This document shows, in pieces, positions 44,425 through 52,255 of a stretch of 64,000 bases of DNA (position 1 is its first letter; every line of letters starts with the position of its first letter). The position numbers were made by a program, and so were the translations under genes. The notes under the pieces were generated by a model. That model was given only the letters and a program-made list of their open reading frames with translations. It was not told the origin of the DNA and made no database searches. Source of the DNA: Paenibacillus sambharensis (GTDB taxonomy: Bacteria; Bacillota; Bacilli; Paenibacillales; Paenibacillaceae); NCBI RefSeq assembly GCF_003233845.1, contig NZ_QKRB01000057.1:372001-436000 (forward strand), in the 5' to 3' direction.

Positions 44425-45225
44425 ATGGCCGCCATGCTGAAGCTGGAGAATGTTTCACATGCTTATCTCGGCGGACAGGGCACGGCCCTTGCGGTGGAAG
44501 ACGTGAATCTGGATGTGCTGCCTGGCGAGTTCGTCAGCCTTGTGGGCCCGAGCGGCTGCGGCAAAACAACCATTCTGAATATGCTTGCTGGACTGTTCCC
44601 GCCCTCCAGGGGCCTTGTGCTTCTGGACGGCAAGCCCGTGCAGGGACCGAATGTCAGGGTTGGATACATGCTGCAGCAGGATTATCTGTTTCCTTGGCGG
44701 ACCATTAAGAGCAACAGCATGATTGGCTTCGAGATTAGGGGAGAACAGACAAGAGACGCAGAAAGCAAAGTTCTTGAACTGCTGGCAGAGCTGGGCCTTG
44801 ACGGGTCGGCGGATCGTTATCCGCATGAGCTGTCCGGCGGCATGCGTCAGCGCGTATCGCTTGTCCGCACACTTGCCGGCGATCCGGATGTGCTGCTGCT
44901 CGACGAGCCGTTCTCCGCGCTTGACATGCATATTAAGCTTCAGCTGGAGGAGCTGGTGTGGCAGACGCTGCGCAAGCGGGGGAAGACAGCCGTACTTGTA
45001 ACGCATGACCTGCAGGAGGCAGCGGCGATGAGCGACAAGGTCGTTGTGCTAGCCGCTAATCCAGGGCGGGTTGAACGGGTGGTTACCGTGCCGGAGAGCA
45101 TCAGGCAGGCGGGTCCTGAAGCTGCGCGCAAGTTATCTGATTTTGAACAACTGGTTGAGCAGCTGTGGACGCAAGTCGCCGGGAAAGAACCGGATCCTGC
45201 TGGAGGTGCAGCCAATGGACAATAG
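44425..45225 (+). CDS. ABC transporter ATPase, SsuB/TauB type
   Basis: This 266-residue ATPase powers the NMT1-type importer. Walker A is GPSGCGKTT, the Q-loop is in MLQQDYLFPWRT, the signature is LSGGMRQRVSLVRTL, Walker B is LLLDEPFSALD, and the H-loop is VTHDLQEAAAMSD. The MLQQDYLFPWRT and EAAAMSDKVVVL stretches are typical of the sulfonate/nitrate group. ATG 44425 follows AAGGAG. The permease gene overlaps its end by 11 bases. Confidence 0.93.
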   Translation: MAAMLKLENVSHAYLGGQGTALAVEDVNLDVLPGEFVSLVGPSGCGKTTILNMLAGLFPPSRGLVLLDGKPVQGPNVRVGYMLQQDYLFPWRTIKSNSMIGFEIRGEQTRDAESKVLELLAELGLDGSADRYPHELSGGMRQRVSLVRTLAGDPDVLLLDEPFSALDMHIKLQLEELVWQTLRKRGKTAVLVTHDLQEAAAMSDKVVVLAANPGRVERVVTVPESIRQAGPEAARKLSDFEQLVEQLWTQVAGKEPDPAGGAANGQ

Positions 45226-46042
45226 GGAGAACGCTAACAGCTGGCTTAAGGATTTGGAGACGAGTTACCTGGCTGGAGAGCGCCGCAGGACCATGTCTGT
45301 GAGGATATGCCAACTGCTGCTTCTGGCGGCTTTCTTCGGCTTGTGGGAGCTAGCGGGCAGGTATAAGTGGGTGGATGTGCTGCTCTTCAGCTATCCAAGC
45401 AAGCTGTTTCAGCACCTATGGACAACTTTGCTGGACGGAACGCTACTCCCCCACGTCGGCGTCACCGTCGTCGAGACAGCGGCCGGCTTCCTCCTTGGCA
45501 CCCTGCTAGGGGCGGCCTTCGCGGCTCTGCTCTGGTGGTCGCCGTTCTTGTCGCGCGTGCTTGACCCTTACCTGGTCGTGCTGAACAGCATGCCGAAGGT
45601 GGCGCTGGGACCGATATTCATTGTAAGCTTCGGATCCGGCTACACCGCTATTATCGCGACAACGCTGTCGGTGACGGTTATTATTACAACCCTTGTCATC
45701 TATAATGCATTCCGGGAGACGGACGCCAATTACATCAAGGTGGTTCGTTTGTTTGGAGGGACCAGGAGTCAGGTGTTTGCCAAGGTGATTCTGCCGGCAT
45801 CCTTCCCGGTTATCGTGTCTACGCTCAAGGTTAATGTAGGGTTATCCTGGGTAGGGGTCATCGTCGGAGAGTTTCTGGCGGCCCGGATGGGGCTTGGCTA
45901 TCTGATTATCTATGGCTTCCAGGTCTTTAACTTTACGCTTGTGCTCTCCAGTCTGATCGTTATAGCCGTTGTGGCGGCAGCGATGTACCAGCTTGTGTCG
46001 ATGTTGGAAACTAAGTTGACGTCAGGGAGGCGCGAACGGTAG
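45215..46042 (+). CDS. ABC transporter permease, SsuC/TauC type
   Basis: This 275-residue permease completes the importer. About six helices are seen after a 40-residue cytoplasmic start, and the EAA-like coupling loop reads YIKVVRLFGGTRSQVFAKVILP. I chose ATG 45215, which overlaps the ATPase gene by 11 bases and has TGGAGG at good spacing; an open frame back to 45071 lies inside the ATPase gene and codes nothing sensible. The operon ends here; an aromatic-exporter-like gene follows after 34 bases. Confidence 0.92.
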   Translation: MDNRENANSWLKDLETSYLAGERRRTMSVRICQLLLLAAFFGLWELAGRYKWVDVLLFSYPSKLFQHLWTTLLDGTLLPHVGVTVVETAAGFLLGTLLGAAFAALLWWSPFLSRVLDPYLVVLNSMPKVALGPIFIVSFGSGYTAIIATTLSVTVIITTLVIYNAFRETDANYIKVVRLFGGTRSQVFAKVILPASFPVIVSTLKVNVGLSWVGVIVGEFLAARMGLGYLIIYGFQVFNFTLVLSSLIVIAVVAAAMYQLVSMLETKLTSGRRER

Positions 46043-46076
46043 GATAGGATAAAACAACCAGGTGAGGTTTTATCCG

Positions 46077-47048
46077 ATGGGTATCCGTGTTATAAAGACA
46101 GCTTTGGCTGCTGTTGCAGCTATCTATACCGCACAATATTTCAATCTTGATCCTCCGCTGTCCGCCGGCCTGCTGGCCATACTTGGGGTGGAGGTAACCC
46201 GCATGAAAGGCCTGCATACCGTCTTTGCCCGTTTCACGGCGTCGGTACTGGGCCTTTTGCTCGGTTCGGCCATTTTCCTGATGTTCGGCTTCGAGTATTG
46301 GTCGGCTTCCCTGTTCGTACTGATCGTCTTCCCGGTCTTGGCCAAGCTGAACTTAAAGGATGGAATCGTAACAAGCTCGGTCATCGTCTTCCATGTTTTT
46401 GGCAAGGAAGAGGTGACGGTTCAGCTTCTGCTGAATGAGGTTTGGCTGCTGCTTACAGGGCTTGGCTGGGCAACCGTCATTAACTTGATCTATATGCCGC
46501 GCGAGGACCGGCCGCTTCAGCAGATTAAGAGCAGAGCAGAGCAGCTGCTCGCTGAGATTTTCCAGGAGCTTGGCGCCACCCTGCGCAATCCGTCACATCT
46601 CTGGACCGGCGGGCAGCTGCTGGAGGTAGAGCAGGCGATTGAACAAGGAAGACGCTATGCTGAGATGAGCAGGGAAAACCGCTTCTGGTATCACCCGGCT
46701 TATTGGACAACCTATTTCGAAATGCGGAGCCAGCAGTTTGATATGGTTCAGCATATGGTGGAAATTCTGGCATCCGTGTATGAAAAACAGCCACAGGGCG
46801 ACCTGATCGCCGATATGCTCGATCATCTCTCGGAGGATATCAAGTCGGATGTATATACCGGCAACGCTGAGAGGGAGCTGTACGAGCTGGAGGACAGATT
46901 CCGCAGTATGGAGCTTCCGCAGTCCCGGGAGGAATTTGAAGTAAGGGCAGCCCTGCTGCAGCTGTGCCGGGAGCTTGAGCGCTATCTGGCTATCGCCAAG
47001 CGGTTCAAGAAGAAGGAAGCGGCCAAGCATCCGGTATCTATAAGCTGA
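46077..47048 (+). CDS. ArAE-family (aromatic acid exporter-like) membrane protein
   Basis: This 323-residue protein has an N-terminal ArAE_1 membrane domain (four or five helices, residues about 1-140; MGIRVIKTALAAVAAIYTAQ, GLLAILGVEVTRMKGLHTV) and a C-terminal soluble helical domain (about 150-320, ArAE_1_C). This is the YqjA-like group of Bacillales; the transport role is inferred by family name only. I chose ATG 46077, with GGTGAGG 9 bases upstream, over GTG 46062 that overlaps that site. It may be read through from the ABC importer, but no functional tie is known. Confidence 0.85.
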   Translation: MGIRVIKTALAAVAAIYTAQYFNLDPPLSAGLLAILGVEVTRMKGLHTVFARFTASVLGLLLGSAIFLMFGFEYWSASLFVLIVFPVLAKLNLKDGIVTSSVIVFHVFGKEEVTVQLLLNEVWLLLTGLGWATVINLIYMPREDRPLQQIKSRAEQLLAEIFQELGATLRNPSHLWTGGQLLEVEQAIEQGRRYAEMSRENRFWYHPAYWTTYFEMRSQQFDMVQHMVEILASVYEKQPQGDLIADMLDHLSEDIKSDVYTGNAERELYELEDRFRSMELPQSREEFEVRAALLQLCRELERYLAIAKRFKKKEAAKHPVSIS

Positions 47049-47248
47049 GTCCTAACGTGAAATCTCGTTCCGCCTGCTTGCATTAGAAGTTTGCGGCCAT
47101 TAAAGGACCGGCCGGGTTTCACTTCGGACAGATACCCGGGAGACCTCTCTTATGCTTGTCAAGCTCCCGTAAAACCTGGAAAATCAACAGTCTAACAAAC
47201 AATATATATTTGTTCGAATCAGTTTAATCAACAAATGCCTATGTCCTG

Positions 47249-47256
47249 CATACACT
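47249..47256 (+). promoter_or_regulatory. SigE-type -10 element upstream of cotE
   Basis: CATACACT fits the mother-cell SigE -10 consensus CATACANT exactly and lies 34 bases before the cotE start. The -35 region (about 47228-47234) fits poorly. Confidence 0.5.
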
Positions 47257-47290
47257 TTAAGTGAATGATTGTATGGAGGAGGTTAAATAC

Positions 47291-47854
47291 ATGACAATTG
47301 CAGATAAACAGCTGAAGTGCAGAGAGATTATAACGAAAGCTGTCTGCGGTAAAGGTCGTAAGTTCTCCACCGTAACCCATACTGTAACACCGCCTCATAA
47401 CCCTACCAGCATCCTAGGCGCGTGGATAATTAATCATCAGTATGAAGCGGTTCGGTCCGGTGACGGCATTGAAGTAATTGGTACTTACGATATCAACATC
47501 TGGTATTCGTATAACCAGAACTCGGAAACCGATGTAGCGAAGGAAACCGTATCCTATGTAGAAAATGTCCCGCTCTCGTATCTGGACCCTAAGCATAGGG
47601 CTTCAACGGAAGAAGTGTATTCCGAAGCGACACAGGAGCCTAATTGTGTCGAAGCGAACATCACTTCGAGCGGGAGCAGTGTTGTCGTGCGGGTTGAGCG
47701 CGAATTTGCAGTCGAGATGATTGCCGAAACGAAGGTCTGCGTAGCCGTTTGTCCGGGCGGCTGTGATGATGAAGACGGCAAGGATTATGAGTTTGGCCTG
47801 GATGACGGCGACTATGAGGATCTGGATCCAGACCTGCTTGATGAGGACCTGTAA
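47291..47854 (+). CDS. cotE: outer spore coat morphogenetic protein CotE
   Basis: CotE is made in the mother cell and forms the layer on which the outer spore coat assembles. The 187-residue protein matches CotE of B. subtilis (181) in length and shape: the start MTIADKQLKCREIITKAVCG, the middle HNPTSILGAWIINHQYEA, and a very acidic tail rich in Asp (DDGDYEDLDPDLLDEDL at the end). I chose ATG 47291, 7 bases after GGAGGAGG; the longer frame to 47261 lies over that site. A SigE-like -10 precedes it and a strong terminator follows. The order cotE then mutS is conserved in Bacillales, but here another gene stands between. Confidence 0.95.
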   Translation: MTIADKQLKCREIITKAVCGKGRKFSTVTHTVTPPHNPTSILGAWIINHQYEAVRSGDGIEVIGTYDINIWYSYNQNSETDVAKETVSYVENVPLSYLDPKHRASTEEVYSEATQEPNCVEANITSSGSSVVVRVEREFAVEMIAETKVCVAVCPGGCDDEDGKDYEFGLDDGDYEDLDPDLLDEDL

Positions 47855-47904
47855 ACGCCCCTTTGAACTTATGGTATAACTTATGCTTGTGGCAGCAAAT
47901 ATTT

Positions 47905-47926
47905 GAGGGCGTAAGCCCTCTTTTTT
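47905..47926 (+). terminator. terminator after cotE
   Basis: GAGGGC-GTAA-GCCCTC followed by six T (47921-47926). Confidence 0.9.
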
Positions 47927-47952
47927 GTTGTATCCGTGGAAATGGGCCAAAT

Positions 47953-47960
47953 CATAGAAT
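47953..47960 (+). promoter_or_regulatory. possible sporulation promoter -10 for the amidoligase gene
   Basis: CATAGAAT differs from the SigE -10 CATACANT at one position and lies 37 bases before GTG 47990. No good -35 is seen, so this is a weak call. Confidence 0.3.
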
Positions 47961-47989
47961 TTAGACCATCTATTAAAGGGGTTGGCGCT

Positions 47990-49348
47990 GTGGCCGGACC
48001 ATTAAGGCACACTGATATTAACGGAGGATATGCAGCAGATGAAAGGATGGCAGCGCCGGACCGGTACACTGGCAGCCGGCTGTGGGAGCTGAACAGGGTA
48101 CAGTGTGAGCTCAGGGCGCTGTCAGGAGAAGAGTTGGCCAGAAGGCTGACCGAAGCAGGAATCCGCACGGGCTTAAGCGGACCGGCTGATCAGGCAGGCG
48201 TGTGGACAGAGCAGTTCCATCAGCCAAGACAGCCGGACCTGCGTTATTACAGTGTGCCTGTCTATCATTTGGAGGCGCTTGAGGTTCGGCGGATTGATCA
48301 AGTCAGGAACTTCGCACCTAGCGATTGGGGACCCCGCCATCCCATCTACCGGCGGGCGGCCGCAACGGCTGTCAAGGCCATCTATGCCCTCGGTCTGGAT
48401 TACGGCGAGGTTCAGATTTCGTGTACCAGCAGCGGAAGACTCAACATTACCGGGCTCGCTCTGCGCCCGCATGGCAGCAGCCCGCAGCTGTGGGAGGCGG
48501 CGGCTCGCGGCTTCAGACAGAGGGCACGAGCCGCGGCTGTGGCTGAGCAGGCGGCAGAGGGTGAAGAGAGCGGAATGTTAATTGGCGCAGACCCTGAATT
48601 TGTTCTGCTGCTGCCTGACGGACGGATTGCGCCAGCGGACCGCTATCTCCGGCAGGGTGACACGGCAGGGCCGGATTCTCTGCGTGTGGGAGGGAAGCTG
48701 AGGTACCCGGTTGCGGAGCTGCGCCCGGAGCCTGCTGCGTCTCCGGGCCGGCTGGTACAGAATATCCGGCAGCTTCTGCTGAAGGTTTCCCGGCAGACGG
48801 CAGGCGTCAAACTGCGCTGGGCAGCAGGCGGTATGCCGGTGGCCGGCGTGCCGCTCGGCGGGCATATTCATCTTAGCGGGGTATGGCTGAATGCCCGTCT
48901 CCTGCGCACCTTGGACAGCTGCCTGGCTATTCCGCTGGCAGCAGTGGAAGGGGAGGCGGGGAAGGGGCGCAGACCCCGCTATGGTGTTCTCGGTGATTAC
49001 CGGAACCAGCCGCACGGAGGCTTCGAATACCGTACGCCGCCAAGCTGGCTTGTATCACCGGCGGCAGCTGGTGCGGTGTTTGCTCTTGCTCTTCTGGCCG
49101 CACGGGATTACCGGGACCTCCCCCTGCTCCCTGCAGAGGACCCGATTGTACGGGAGGCTTACTACAGCGGAAACCGTGAGGTTTTGTTAGAAGCGGCAAA
49201 TGAAGTATTCCAGGTTATTCGTTCTGCCCGCTCTTACCCGGAGCTGCGCGGATGGATTGAACCGCTTGCTAAGGCTGTCAGCAGGAAAGCGACATGGAAT
49301 GAAGGAGAAGATATCCGCCTGAAGTGGAAGATACCGGTTTCCAGCTGA
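47990..49348 (+). CDS. putative amidoligase (phiEco32-like COOH-NH2 ligase)
   Basis: The last 250 residues match the phiEco32-type amidoligase domain of the COOH-NH2 ligase group: GADPEFVLLLPDG, VAELRPEPAASPGRL, GGHIHLSGVWL and PHGGFEYRTPPSWL. Such enzymes are predicted to make amide bonds between a carboxyl and an amine using ATP. The first 200 residues are an added domain I do not recognise (LWELNRVQCELRALSGEELA). I chose GTG 47990 behind AAAGGGG; a GTG at 47936 is in frame but has no ribosome binding site and directly touches the cotE terminator. It lies between cotE and mutS, so a spore-coat role is a fair but untested guess. Confidence 0.75.
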   Translation: MAGPLRHTDINGGYAADERMAAPDRYTGSRLWELNRVQCELRALSGEELARRLTEAGIRTGLSGPADQAGVWTEQFHQPRQPDLRYYSVPVYHLEALEVRRIDQVRNFAPSDWGPRHPIYRRAAATAVKAIYALGLDYGEVQISCTSSGRLNITGLALRPHGSSPQLWEAAARGFRQRARAAAVAEQAAEGEESGMLIGADPEFVLLLPDGRIAPADRYLRQGDTAGPDSLRVGGKLRYPVAELRPEPAASPGRLVQNIRQLLLKVSRQTAGVKLRWAAGGMPVAGVPLGGHIHLSGVWLNARLLRTLDSCLAIPLAAVEGEAGKGRRPRYGVLGDYRNQPHGGFEYRTPPSWLVSPAAAGAVFALALLAARDYRDLPLLPAEDPIVREAYYSGNREVLLEAANEVFQVIRSARSYPELRGWIEPLAKAVSRKATWNEGEDIRLKWKIPVSS

Positions 49349-49354
49349 TTGCCG

Positions 49355-49385
49355 TTTTCACGGGTTCCTGTTTTTCTGCTATAAT
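49355..49385 (+). promoter_or_regulatory. SigA-type promoter for mutS
   Basis: TATAAT at 49380-49385 is a perfect -10, 60 bases before the mutS start. The -35 (about TTTTCA at 49355) is weak and far. Confidence 0.45.
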
Positions 49386-49444
49386 AGCGGTTGATATGTT
49401 ACAGGCCTGGAGAAGGCCAACAGTGAACCTACAGGAGGGGCGGC

Positions 49445-52231
49445 ATGACAACGTATACCCCCATGATTCAACAATATCTTGCTATTAAGGAAGAAGCGAA
49501 GGACGCGTTCCTGTTCTTCCGGCTTGGTGATTTCTATGAAATGTTCTTTGATGATGCGGTTCTCGCAGCTAGAGAGCTGGAGATAACTTTAACGGGCCGG
49601 GAAGGCGGAGGCGCCGAACGCATTCCGATGTGCGGGGTGCCTTATCATTCGGCGGACAATTATATCAGCAGGCTAATCGAGAAGGGCTATAAAGTTGCGA
49701 TCTGTGAGCAGGTTGAGGACCCTTCCGCCTCCAAGGGTGTTGTCCGGAGGGAGATTGTCCGGGTTGTAACTCCTGGTACGGTGATGGAGAGCAAGTCGCT
49801 TGAAGGAAAAGGCAATAACTTCATTGCTGGAGCGGCACGGCTGGACGGCGAATGCGGCATCGCGGTCTGTGACCTGTCAACAGGCGAAATGTACGTGACA
49901 TCGTTTCCTGATTCGCCGGAGCTCGCGGCCGATGAAGTGAATGTGTATCTCCCGGCGGAGATTGTCGGTGATGAAGAGCTGCTTGAGCAGCTGAAGACAC
50001 TGGCTGGCGGCTTCGGCCGCCCGGTTGTCTTCACGCCGCGCATGCCCATGGATGGGCAGCGGCTTGAGCAGCGCTTCGGTGCCGATTCGCTTGGGCAGCT
50101 GACCGCAGTCAGGCGGCGGGCAGTAAGCCTGCTCACCGGGTATCTGGAGGATACGCAGAAGAGGTCGCTCAGCCACGTGACCCGGTTCACGGCTTACGAG
50201 ACGAATCAGTACATGATACTGGACCAGTTCACCAGGCGCAATCTGGAGCTGACAGAAACCGTGCAGGAACGCAGCAAGAAGGGCTCGCTGCTGTGGCTGC
50301 TGGACCGGACCTGTACGTCAATGGGTTCAAGGCTGCTGAAGCGCTGGATTGACAAACCGCTGCTGAACCGGACTGTTATCGAGCAGCGGCTTGATGCTGT
50401 GGACAACCTCTATCGGGATCTCATCCTGCGGGAAGAGCTGCGTTCGAGTCTCAAGGACATCTATGATCTGGAGCGGCTTGTCGGGCGGGTCGCATACGGC
50501 AGTGCCGGCGGGCGTGATCTGAATGCGCTGAAGCACTCATTGCGGCAGGTTCCAGCGATTACAGAGCAGTGTACAGCTTCAAATTCCTCTACACTTCGCG
50601 GAATTGTAGAAGGTCTGGATGACTGCAGCGACCTGGCAGATATCATTGAGACGGTGCTTGTTGAAGATCCGCCGCTGTCGATCCGGGAGGGCGGATTAAT
50701 TCGTCCGGGCTATGATGAGTATCTGGACCAGCTTCGCGAAGCGAGCACGAACGGAAAGAAGTGGCTTGCTGACCTGGAGCGCCGGGAGCGTGAAGCTACT
50801 GGAATCAAGACACTTAAGATCGGCTACAACAAGGTGTTTGGCTATTATTTAGAGGTTTCCAAGGCCAATATCGCCATGCTGCCGGAGGGCCGGTATGAGC
50901 GCAAGCAGACACTGGCTAATGCCGAGCGGTATGTCACGCCGGAGCTCAAAGAGAAGGAGAAGCTGATTCTGGAGGCCGAGGAGAAGATGGTCGACCTGGA
51001 ATATGAGCGCTTCATCGAGCTGCGGAATCATATTGCTGAAGGACTGGACCGGCTGCAGCGTCTCGCGGCCGTGATCGCAGCTGTTGACGTCTATCAGTCG
51101 CTGGCTGCGGTCAGCGCCGAACAGCGCTTCGTTCGTCCGGTCATATCGGAAGGCTATGATCTGATTATTGAGGAAGGCAGACATCCCGTGGTAGAAGCCG
51201 TCATGGAGGGCTCGCCGTTCATCGCGAACGGTACCCGCCTGACCGCAGATGGACCAATGCTGCTTATTACCGGGCCAAACATGGCGGGCAAGAGCACCTA
51301 TATGCGTCAGGTAGCCTTGATCTGCATGATGGCTCAGATCGGCTGTTTCGTCCCGGCACGCAAGGCGGAAGTGCCGCTTACTGACCGGATATTTACCCGC
51401 ATCGGAGCGGCGGATGATCTGATTGGCGGCCAGAGTACCTTCATGGTCGAAATGAAGGATATTCAAGTGATGACCGAGAAGGCAACTCGCAGCAGCCTGG
51501 TAATCATCGACGAGCTTGGCAGAGGCACATCGACTGGTGAAGGCATGGCCATCGCCCAGGCTGTTATCGAATTCGTGCACCATTCGATTGGCTGCAAGGC
51601 ACTGGTTTCCACGCATTTCCATGAGCTAGCGCATCTGGAGGAATCTCTGCCGGGCTTGTCTAACGGCTGTATGGCCGTTCAGGAGAGCGGCGACAATGTA
51701 ACCTTCCTGCGCAAGCTGGTATCGGGAGCTGCCAGCACCAGCTATGGGATCTACTGTGCCCAGCTGGCCGGTCTGCCAAGCTCCGTGATTGGACGAGCCT
51801 ATGAGCTGCTTCATGCAGGTGAACAGCCGGCGGCGTCACGTGCCAAACCGGCAGATACACAGCTGGCAGCTGAAGTTGACCCGCAGCCATCTCAACAGCG
51901 CCCGGCAAATCAGCCGGAACCGGCCTCCGTTTATGCTGCGGCTTCTGATTATGCGGTGGAAAGTGCGGCAGCCGCCGAAGCCGTGGCTGTTAAGGAACGC
52001 GGGACGGCGGAACGGGATGAAGCATACACGCCGGAAGCAGCCGGTGAGGCGGCTGGGGTTATGCAGCTGGCTCTCTTCGCCGACGCGGCAGGTGCCAGCA
52101 CCGCCAAGTCCAAGAAAACAGTGAAGGCGGAACAGCTGATGGAGCAGCTTAAGAAAGTGGATCTGATGAATATGACGCCTCTGCAGGCTATGCAGTGGAT
52201 TCAAGATATGAAGATGAAGTGGACGGATTAA
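49445..52231 (+). CDS. mutS: DNA mismatch repair protein MutS
   Basis: MutS finds mismatches after replication and recruits MutL. Domains in order: mismatch recognition with the conserved FxE motif nearby (FFRLGDFYEMFFDDA), connector, core/lever, clamp, ATPase (Walker A GPNMAGKSTYMRQ, Walker B VIIDELGRGTSTGEG, THFHELAHLE) and a C-terminal helical dimer piece. At 928 residues it is about 70 longer than B. subtilis MutS; the extra length is an Ala/Glu/Pro-rich linker at about 800-880 before the final LFADAAG and MTPLQAMQWI helices. ATG 49445 follows GGAGGGG. mutL follows after 24 bases. Confidence 0.97.
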   Translation: MTTYTPMIQQYLAIKEEAKDAFLFFRLGDFYEMFFDDAVLAARELEITLTGREGGGAERIPMCGVPYHSADNYISRLIEKGYKVAICEQVEDPSASKGVVRREIVRVVTPGTVMESKSLEGKGNNFIAGAARLDGECGIAVCDLSTGEMYVTSFPDSPELAADEVNVYLPAEIVGDEELLEQLKTLAGGFGRPVVFTPRMPMDGQRLEQRFGADSLGQLTAVRRRAVSLLTGYLEDTQKRSLSHVTRFTAYETNQYMILDQFTRRNLELTETVQERSKKGSLLWLLDRTCTSMGSRLLKRWIDKPLLNRTVIEQRLDAVDNLYRDLILREELRSSLKDIYDLERLVGRVAYGSAGGRDLNALKHSLRQVPAITEQCTASNSSTLRGIVEGLDDCSDLADIIETVLVEDPPLSIREGGLIRPGYDEYLDQLREASTNGKKWLADLERREREATGIKTLKIGYNKVFGYYLEVSKANIAMLPEGRYERKQTLANAERYVTPELKEKEKLILEAEEKMVDLEYERFIELRNHIAEGLDRLQRLAAVIAAVDVYQSLAAVSAEQRFVRPVISEGYDLIIEEGRHPVVEAVMEGSPFIANGTRLTADGPMLLITGPNMAGKSTYMRQVALICMMAQIGCFVPARKAEVPLTDRIFTRIGAADDLIGGQSTFMVEMKDIQVMTEKATRSSLVIIDELGRGTSTGEGMAIAQAVIEFVHHSIGCKALVSTHFHELAHLEESLPGLSNGCMAVQESGDNVTFLRKLVSGAASTSYGIYCAQLAGLPSSVIGRAYELLHAGEQPAASRAKPADTQLAAEVDPQPSQQRPANQPEPASVYAAASDYAVESAAAAEAVAVKERGTAERDEAYTPEAAGEAAGVMQLALFADAAGASTAKSKKTVKAEQLMEQLKKVDLMNMTPLQAMQWIQDMKMKWTD

Positions 52232-52255
52232 GAAGGGAAGGAGGCTTGCAGGCTT

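Noticed and set aside
45071-45214. Longer N-terminus for the SsuC-type permease
   Set aside because: These codons lie inside the ATPase gene and give a sequence unlike any permease; ATG 45215 has the ribosome binding site.
47194-47214. AACAAA/TTTGTT inverted repeat upstream of cotE
   Set aside because: Arms of only six AT-rich bases, likely to occur by chance; no match to a SpoIIID or GerE site that I could defend.
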